A DNA stretch of 64,000 nt from Chionoecetes opilio (taxonomy: Eukaryota > Arthropoda > Malacostraca > Decapoda > Majidae), in assembly GCA_016584305.1 (NCBI GenBank), contig JACEEZ010020120.1, positions 84,570 through 148,569 on the forward strand. Direction: 5' to 3'. The translations under genes were made by a program, and so were the position numbers. The notes under the pieces were generated by a model. That model was not told the DNA's origin. It did no database searches and was given only the letters and a program-made list of their open reading frames with translations. Below, one piece after another: positions 52,250 to 64,000 of the stretch. How positions within the stretch are numbered: the first letter of the stretch is position 1; each line of letters opens with the position of its first letter.

Positions 52250-52255
52250 AATAAA
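52250..52255 (+). promoter_or_regulatory. Candidate poly(A) signal AATAAA for EcKL
   Basis: First AATAAA after the stop, 133 nt downstream. Further ATAAATAAAT runs at about 52,800-52,815 are alternatives. Confidence 0.35.
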
Positions 52256-53224
52256 TGGAAGCTCTTCTGTCGCAACCAGCCCTTTGAGGGAGTTCTTAGC
52301 AACAGGCGTCAAATACATATACGAAGCTAGACAGACAATAATATCCATGAATGACCATGACGATTAGATTAAGCCCATAATATGTACTCAATATTATCTT
52401 GAGATGTCAAACATTGGTATTTCTCTATATTGACTGTTAGACAGGACGTATTAAGCTTGTATATTATACGAGTATATATGTATTGTAAAAAACTGTCTTT
52501 TGACAGTCAATCTTTTTTATATATGTCGAAGTGCAAATGAACAAAGCAGCAACGAGATGTGTGACTGAGCAAAAGATTTGTGGTTGGGAATGTTTTCCTA
52601 TTTTCTTTACCTTTACTAAAAAAAATTCATTGCAGAAATTTATTGTGAAAAAATTCAGAAATTTACATAAAATAATTTTGTATATTTAGAATATAAACTG
52701 CAAATTATGTATTAGTGTAAATGAGCTGCTTTGGGTTTTGTGCCACCCCACACGTATAGGAGAAGGCCTTATGTATGAAAAATAGTAACAATAATAACAA
52801 ATTAATAAATAAATATATGAAATTGACATAATAATTACTTATTGATTATTTCTTGTTTCATTACTTGATGTTACTTTGTACAAAAAAATATATAAGCTTT
52901 CATCTTTTTATGAAAGAGCTCTAAAAGTATAAGACAATTTGATAATACTATAGTTTGTGTAAGGTAAGGTAAAAGTGCCATGCGACAAAAAGCACAGGCT
53001 GAATAGCGTCATCCATTGTCCTGAGCATCGGCATATACACCAGACTGATCAGTTCCTTTCTCCATCATCTTAACCTTCTAATCATTACTAACTATAATAG
53101 TACTCATTAGAGGCTAGGTGTGTCTAGAAGAAAGCAGCAATCCTGAAGAAATCCTGACTAGAAAGCATGCTGGGGACACGTGACCCCATACAGGTGGTCT
53201 GCCAAGGCTTCACTCACAGACTAA
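52256..53224. other. 3' flank of EcKL, unassigned
   Basis: AT-rich sequence, probably 3' UTR and intergenic DNA. No gene was recognised. Confidence 0.5.
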
Positions 53225-53432
53225 CACCTTGAGACCCAGAACGTTATTTCCATTGCAATGTAGATACCATTAGATGATTTCTAGTGAATGTACCTAAACA
53301 ATAATTTATAGATATGACCTGTTTAGTATCCTTACCACTAACTAATTTGGTTTATTCAGTTAGTTTTCGTAATTTTATGGCTCCACAACAGACAATTTTT
53401 TATAGCCAAGGAAAGATCTGGGCGTGAAGGGG
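53225..53432 (-). mobile_element. piggyBac-like MITE, copy 2
   Basis: Reverse-oriented relative of 41,981-42,198. Ends CCTTGAGACCCAGAACG and TCTGGGCGTGAAGGGG, with TTAA on the right (53,433-53,436) and the decayed form CTAA on the left (53,221-53,224). Confidence 0.78.
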
Positions 53433-53547
53433 TTAAGACCTGCCAGTCATCCAGCATACTTGTTGATTTGTAATTAAAGTGCAAGGAATAACATTTTACG
53501 CGGCACTGTTATGTAATGAAATATTAGGGTTAAGGAGAAAAGACAGT

Positions 53548-53690
53548 TAAATAACATAAGAAAATAAGGAAGCTACAAGAGGCCATGAGACCTACACGAG
53601 GTAGTTCCAGTAAAGAGTTCCTGGTAAAGAAAGGGGGTGGGTCGAATGAGACGGTTGTAGATAAGATAGTATTAGGGTAGACTTAAAATG
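53548..53690 (-). mobile_element. LINE 3' tail fragment
   Basis: AACATAAGAAAATAAGGAAG, CTACAAGAGGCCATGAGACC and TACACGAGGTAGTTCC match 60,412-60,499 and, inverted, 43,335-43,405. The element would run on the minus strand, with its 3' terminal repeats at 53,553. No RT sequence remains. Confidence 0.65.
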
Positions 53691-54408
53691 GGTATTCTAC
53701 TGGACAGGCAAGACAGCATCTATTAAAATCAATCCAAAAGATGAATAAAATAATAATAATAATAATTTTAATGTAATGTTAAATGTTAAATGTACTAATG
53801 TTAAAATGTAATAAGTAAAGTATAAATCAAACCAGAGTAAAAAATCCATTACATATACAGACAGTACAGTAATTTCCACTCAATACACACCTCGTGTTCT
53901 GTACTGTGCTTGGTTTTCTGAAATGTTTGTGAAACCATGAAAAATATGGAAATTTTGAAGTTTTACAAACACTACTTTATTCAAATTAAGAAAATAAAAA
54001 GAAAACTTTTATTCAATAGAAAGATGTGTTCAGACATTAGCAGGTCAAACGTACAAAATCAAAACACGATTATTTATATCTCATGGATCTGATGTCTGGC
54101 ACATTCCCTTTTTTTGGCATTAAATCAATCAATTATATCTCATGGTCACGTTAAGACCCATAATTCATCGTTTACTCACACACCAGGAGCTGGCAAGAAT
54201 GCATCACTAGGGAATTATGTGAATATAAATTAAAATATATGGCACTCAATCAATTTCCATGATAAAAAGAACCTGAAGTCACAAATCTTTATAGCACCTT
54301 TGCCATCCTTACCAAGGCAGAGATTCACTTCAATATTAATTTCCTCTAATAAAGAGAGAGCTTTGTCAGGTATCATATGAGAAAAAATTTGGTAATATAA
54401 AACTAATA
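53691..54408. other. Unassigned sequence
   Basis: AT-rich. No gene or repeat family was recognised. Confidence 0.5.
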
Positions 54409-54506
54409 CAGGAGAACCTCGTTTATCCGGCACCCTCGGGGGGGGGAGCGCATGCCGGATAACTCATTTTGCCGTTGTTTTGAGAGTTACTCTTATGGAA
54501 TCCCAC

Positions 54507-54545
<39 letters not shown>

Positions 54546-54767
54546 CCCATCACCAGGAACTGGCCAAGGGCACAACAAAAATGGGTAACACAAAGGCCGC
54601 TTAGTTGGCAGTCCCTATAAAGAAGACAGTAAGAGAATAAAATAAAAAAGAGGGGTGAGCCAATTTAGTTCGGGAGGTGTCTTGTTACTCTTCTTTTGAA
54701 AAGATGTAAGTCATAGGAAAGTGTACAAATAGAAACCGGAAGAGAGTTCCAGAGTTTATCAGTGGGG

Positions 54768-54846
<79 letters not shown>

Positions 54847-54915
54847 CCTGGGACGATTAGTGCCGTTGTTTTGAGGCTGCCGTTGTTTTAAATGCCGGTT
54901 AAACGAGGTTCTCCT
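54409..54915. mobile_element. pogo/Tigger-like MITE with internal insertion
   Basis: Ends CAGGAGAACCTCGTTTATCC and, in reverse, CAGGAGAACCTCGTTTAACC, each flanked by TA (54,407-54,408 and 54,916-54,917). CCGGATAA/TGCCGTTGTTTTGA motifs repeat inside both ends. The ends resemble pogo/Tigger elements as I recall them. The interior holds a T tract (54,510-54,546), a 217 bp insertion and an A tract (54,764-54,845). No transposase. Confidence 0.8.
54547..54763 (-). repeat. Dispersed repeat family B, copy 3
   Basis: On the minus strand it reads ACACCTCCCGAACTAAATTG, CTCTTACTGTCTTCTTTATA, GGGACTGCCAACTAAGC and CCTTGGCCAGTTCCTGG, matching 2,573-2,715. It lies between long T and A homopolymers inside the pogo-like element. 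Confidence 0.7.
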
Positions 54916-55077
54916 GTACACACAACAGACAAAATTATATACACTAATTAAAGCATCACTCAGATTATATAACACGAGACTAATGAATTTTTCATCACGA
55001 CATAGGTAATCAACAACAATTGAACAATCAAATACCAAACTCGATTAAGGAGCTTGAGGGGATAATTGAGCTTTTGA

Positions 55078-55866
55078 GTTTGCCCCGTGCACTGCCACCG
55101 ACGCAGATCTGTGTTGGAGGCTCCACGACATGGATCTATGCTATAAGTATAAAAAAATTGCCTACACTCAAAAACTCAAATTAGGTGCCTACAATATGAA
55201 ACAGCTCATCTCCAGACTACCACACATCAAAACGTGTAGATATGACTCATCTAAGTCACTCCTATAAAAAAAAATAAGAGTGACTTAGATGAGGTGTGAG
55301 GTGCTTCACCCAACCTTTCAAAATATTGCAGCGCGTGTGCTATCTGTTGCAGTTGTGAATTAGTGATAATACTGTCGTAGAAGTGGGAAGCCATACATGT
55401 CAGAAAGCAATCACTTGTCATCTAATGTATTCTATCTGCAACCTCAGCAATATTACAATATAATTGCAATAAAACAAACAATGGTGTGATAAAGCCCTCA
55501 CAACCACTCGTACTGTGCCCCTGCATATCATGCCTTGGAACTATGCCCACATGCTTTTGTGTCCTGTGGAGAGCATTACCTAGGCATTTGGCTAAGTCAC
55601 CCCTGGTTAAAAATATATATATTCATTAATAAATGAAAAACATGAGTGTATGGCAGAAAGGGCATTGCAGTCTACGGTCTTCGGAAGGAAATTTTCACAC
55701 CGATGAAACCTGTGAGGAAACCTTCAACGTTCCTGATCGTAAGTAGTTTTATGACCATTTTCCATCATTACTAACCATTTTAAAGCTATTTAAGAGCTTT
55801 TTGCCCCCTCGAACAAAAGTCAGCAAGGGGCAAAACTTTTTATCAAAAGTGGCTGGCAGTGCACAG
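55078..55866. mobile_element. Possible decayed inverted-repeat element with perfect hairpin
   Basis: CCCGTGCACTGCCACC (left) and, reversed, CCTGTGCACTGCCAGCCAC (right) form imperfect inverted ends 790 bp apart, and TTAA follows on the right. Inside, CTCATCTAAGTCACTC (55,246-55,261) is exactly inverted at 55,278-55,293, giving a 16-bp stem with a 16-nt loop. Non-coding. Confidence 0.45.
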
Positions 55867-56610
55867 GTTAAAATACCAAAAAACTTCAATTGGTAAAACC
55901 ATTTTTGATCTTAACTAAACACTGTAGTTTGAGAGTAAAAACTACCATTTCACTTTAAACTATGGAATGTTTTCAGCTTTTACAATCAACTGTAGCGGCT
56001 ACTATGCTCTCATGTACGGTAGCCACAGCTACAATGCCACCCATGACCTTCACCATGCAGTGCAAGGGCCCAGAGCCATCCAATCAACACTCACTCCTCT
56101 ATCATTAATACTCACTGACACAATCTTACATCATACCTCAAATCACCTGCACAAATCATATAGTAGCCTTCTAATTCCCATCCTGTAGTGCAAAACTCAT
56201 GTGTCAGTGATATAAAATTGCTGTGTATCACCGTATCTTACAATTATTATTCTCTCATCCTTGAACAAGACTATTCCTCTAACTATTTCTGAAACTTCTT
56301 TTCACATTCAGCCAACTCATGCAGAAGCGTACAATATATCACCAGTATAAATGATGGCAAATCCATCAAAGCTAGTATTACATATACAAATCATCACAAT
56401 TGTATACGTAATCTCAGTCTCCCTTCCGAGGAAACCCTAGGTGGAAAAAGTTACACAATCAGTCATTCATCGACTTCCCAACCTTACTCACTCACTAAAG
56501 CATATTCTCACATTAAGTCTACTTTTAGCATAAACAACAATACAAATATGATATGAAATCATGGGTATTATCTGAACACTTATGAACAGCTTGGTCATGC
56601 AATAAAGACC
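55867..56610. other. Intergenic sequence downstream of RPAIN
   Basis: No gene was recognised. It presumably includes the RPAIN 3' UTR next to 56,611. Confidence 0.45.
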
Positions 56611-61918
<5,308 letters not shown>

Positions 61919-62454
61919 CTGTTGATATTGTTGTCAATAACTTAATTGATCTGTCATATCTATACTAAATCCCATAAGATACAATTGAACTTCATGAAAT
62001 AGCCTCTACAATACAAAAAATGAAGTAAGACTTCCAACTCAAGAAAAGGAATAAGTTATTATCAAGGAGAACTGGGCTCTCTCTACTGAATTAATACTAA
62101 CATTTCCTATATCATTTCCAATTCAGTATGTAATGGGTATACTATTCACTTCTGCAAAGTAGCAAAAAAAAAAAATTATTATTGCATAGCTACATAAAAA
62201 ACATCTGTACAGTGCATAACACCCTTCCCCTTTAGCTGTCACCAAGTCACTAGATGTGACCAGCCACTCATGTCTTGAACAATCATAAGTGAGTAGTATG
62301 ATCGGTTCTACAGTAGTTTAATGCATTACAAGGCACATAGTTTATAAGTAATTTACTTGTAGATTTGATATTTGCACCAATTTTAACCCCTATAACACCC
62401 GTCGGAAATAAAAAATAACACAAGGGGGGTGAAACTCCCCAGCGAGGTTAGGAT
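61919..62454. other. Unassigned sequence (RPAIN upstream intron or flank)
   Basis: No exon or repeat family was recognised. Confidence 0.45.
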
Positions 62455-62560
62455 ACATAATCAATGTCCAGGCTAGGTTAGTTAACTAGGGGGGGGTCCA
62501 GTTATATCAGGAGGGTATTGGTCAATAGGGAATATTGTACTAAACTGCAGTTTTAGCGTA
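62455..62560. repeat. Copy of the GGTTAGTTAACTAG block
   Basis: Shares ATAATCAATG.CCA.G.TAGGTTAGTT, AACTAG, CCAGTTAT.TCAGGAG and GTATTGGT with 49,905-50,010 inside the nested element of the EcKL intron. Confidence 0.65.
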
Positions 62561-62585
62561 TGATCGATACAAAATATCAATAGAA

Positions 62586-62872
62586 GAGTAAGGTAAAGTT
62601 GGGGGCATACGCTATGCTGCGCGTGGCCTCGGTACTCATCTCCGTGGCATTAGCCTTTGAGTCTGTGGTGGGTGAGAACCCGCTACCCCTGGGACACAGG
62701 GCTAGTGTGACATCCGGGGTACCACAGTTACCTTCCCCAGGTACCCATTTATCAACCCTGAAAGTTGAGGAAGAACAACTGGTTTGACTGGCCGCCGACT
62801 TGCCCTGGCCCAAATTCGAACCGGGGCCTGCAGATTCGTAGCCAGGCACGCTAGCCACTACACCACGGAGGC
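62586..62872 (-). mobile_element. tRNA-derived SINE, family 2, copy 2
   Basis: Close relative of 9,165-9,466 in the same orientation. The minus-strand head is GCCTCCGTGGTGTAGTGGC with B-box region GGTTCGAATTTGGGCC, and it shares the same body and GGTAAA tail. Confidence 0.85.
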
Positions 62873-63864
62873 GACAATAGATATAATAGAAATAATAGAA
62901 AAGTTAAAGATATATACGTATTTGTATCAGCCAATCAGATGTTACATACCATTTTCCATGTCAATCGGCATTTATTAGTCACTATCAGGCCTTTTTCTAT
63001 TCCTTTTTGTTGAATAACATTCATATATCTGATATGTTTATTGATGATTTTTGCACCATAGAATTGCTTGCATAGGGTACAGGCCTTTTTCTATTCCTTT
63101 TTGGTGAATAACATTCATATATCTGAAGGAACCTGTGAAGGTCTAGAGGAAAAAACAGTAATAAGGGCGAGAAAGGAATCTAGAGCTTTACCAAAATATT
63201 TTTCATAAAAAATTAAGTGGGATGCTGAGAAACCAAAATTTACTTCATCATGCATTCATAACATTACTACAACTCCTACACCTTAATAAAGATGCATCAA
63301 TCAATGGATGATCTGTACAGGGGTTCCTTCCTCTCACAAAACATTCAGGGCATCGATGGCCTTCATCGGGGATCAAATTATGTAGTGGAATGGATATCCA
63401 AGCATCATTCCCCTTGGCCGGTGTAGTTCCAGTTCTGCTCATTGCCAACTCAGACCACCTTGAATTACCTACTCAGGCCATCTGGCATACAGTCACGGAC
63501 CATTTAGGATCACCAACTCGGCCTATCTTCCTTATCAACTTTTAACTACAGCAAGTCTGTAACATTAGCAACCCTGAGATGGAGAGGGACTGCTCCGGTT
63601 ATAATGGACGAGAGTTTCACGTTCGCTACAGACATTATTACTCACGTTTTCTGTAATTTTTTTTGCTCAGTATACTGTACACTACTACTCTACATACTTG
63701 CGCTTAATATACAAAAATGATGTATATATTGAAATTATCCTTTTGTTGTCTATAGCGCAGGCAGACACACCCTCCTCCATCAAACTCTATTTGGACACTG
63801 ACCCACAGAGTCATGACCTAGGATATTCTGGCGGATCAGGAAATTCACACCTCAACGAGGGTAG
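62873..63864. other. Unassigned sequence with a 94-bp-spaced duplication
   Basis: A block of about 46 bp (AGGCCTTTTTCTATTCCTTT ... CATTCATATATCTGA) occurs at about 62,987 and again 94 bp later. A minus-strand frame at 63,454-63,248 encodes a short Cys-rich stretch (HRCPECFVRG, LLRCRSCSNV) that I do not recognise. No gene is claimed. Confidence 0.4.
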
Positions 63865-63985
63865 CCAATCATAGACAGCCAAAATTAGCCAATGACAGGT
63901 GTGCATTTTTTTTCCTTTAGCCAATCAGTCACACTATTTTTTTCGGGAGCCAATCAAAGGCTATTAAAATTTTCGAGCGGCCAAT
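63865..63985 (+). promoter_or_regulatory. Cluster of five CCAAT boxes
   Basis: CCAAT at 63,865, 63,889, 63,921, 63,950 and 63,981, all on the + strand. Four are AGCCAAT and the last is GGCCAAT. Spacings are 24, 32, 29 and 31 bp. CCAAT boxes bind NF-Y and often sit close to promoters. This could be the promoter region of RPAIN (reading left) or of a gene beyond the window. It could equally be a short diverged tandem repeat. Confidence 0.4.
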
Positions 63986-64000
63986 CATAGGCTCTTAATT

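Noticed and set aside
62940..62990. TWKM followed by a GTATGT donor on the minus strand as RPAIN exon 1
   Set aside because: The phase fits, but the residues do not match the expected PPWKE...RQ block, and the sequence is part of a local duplication.
63600..63670. AAAAC|GTGAGT donor on the minus strand as an upstream RPAIN exon
   Set aside because: Only a few codons are open before a stop, and there is no recognisable N-terminal motif.

Overview
The window looks like a gene-poor, repeat-saturated arthropod nuclear genome, most probably a decapod crustacean (perhaps a crab). Signs of this are very long perfect (CT)n, (CA)n, (GGT)n and (GGA)n tracts, several tRNA-derived SINE families, CR1/L2-like LINEs ending in ATAAGAACATAAG-type tails, Helitron helicase fragments and many short inverted-repeat DNA transposons. 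Splice sites are spliceosomal GT..AG. There is no operon, plasmid, phage, CRISPR or bacterial feature.

Only two host genes can be supported, and they are convergent. (1) A two-exon ecdysteroid-kinase-like (EcKL/CHK domain) gene lies on the + strand, with exons 48,699-48,822 and 50,856-52,117. It predicts 461 aa. (2) A gene for RPA-interacting protein (RPAIN/RIP-alpha) lies on the - strand. I rebuilt five coding exons between 61,918 and 56,611 (205 aa); all splice phases agree, the zinc-binding C-terminus is complete, and only the first exon is not found. The sizeable introns of both genes are largely filled by non-autonomous transposons: a 1.7 kb TA-flanked element in the EcKL intron, and TIR, piggyBac-like, foldback and hAT-like elements in the RPAIN introns.

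Layout. 1-18.4 kb holds dispersed repeats, SINEs, a Helitron helicase tail, three minisatellites (26, 23 and 32 bp units), many microsatellites and a foldback element. 18.4-20.4 kb is a 5'-truncated LINE with a nearly intact reverse transcriptase, sitting inside a (GGA)n tract. 21.6-41 kb holds a second, larger foldback element, a roughly 4.1 kb hAT element with a decayed ZBED5/FAM200-like transposase, a second Helitron tail, a badly frameshifted LINE, a Helitron 3' terminus, and G-rich and (TG)n tracts. Much of this part has a high density of small indels and ragged homopolymers, which suggests unpolished long-read sequence. A 1.2-1.4 kb segment occurs twice (39.5-40.9 kb noisy, 42.8-44.0 kb clean). 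44-48.7 kb is mostly unrecognised. 48.7-61.9 kb carries the two genes. 61.9-64 kb holds a SINE and, at the very edge, five CCAAT boxes spaced 24-32 bp apart.

I found no convincing new multi-gene system. The most interesting items are the mobile-element structures (iterated subterminal motifs, nested insertions with intact target-site duplications), the split RPAIN gene, and the assembly-quality signals.
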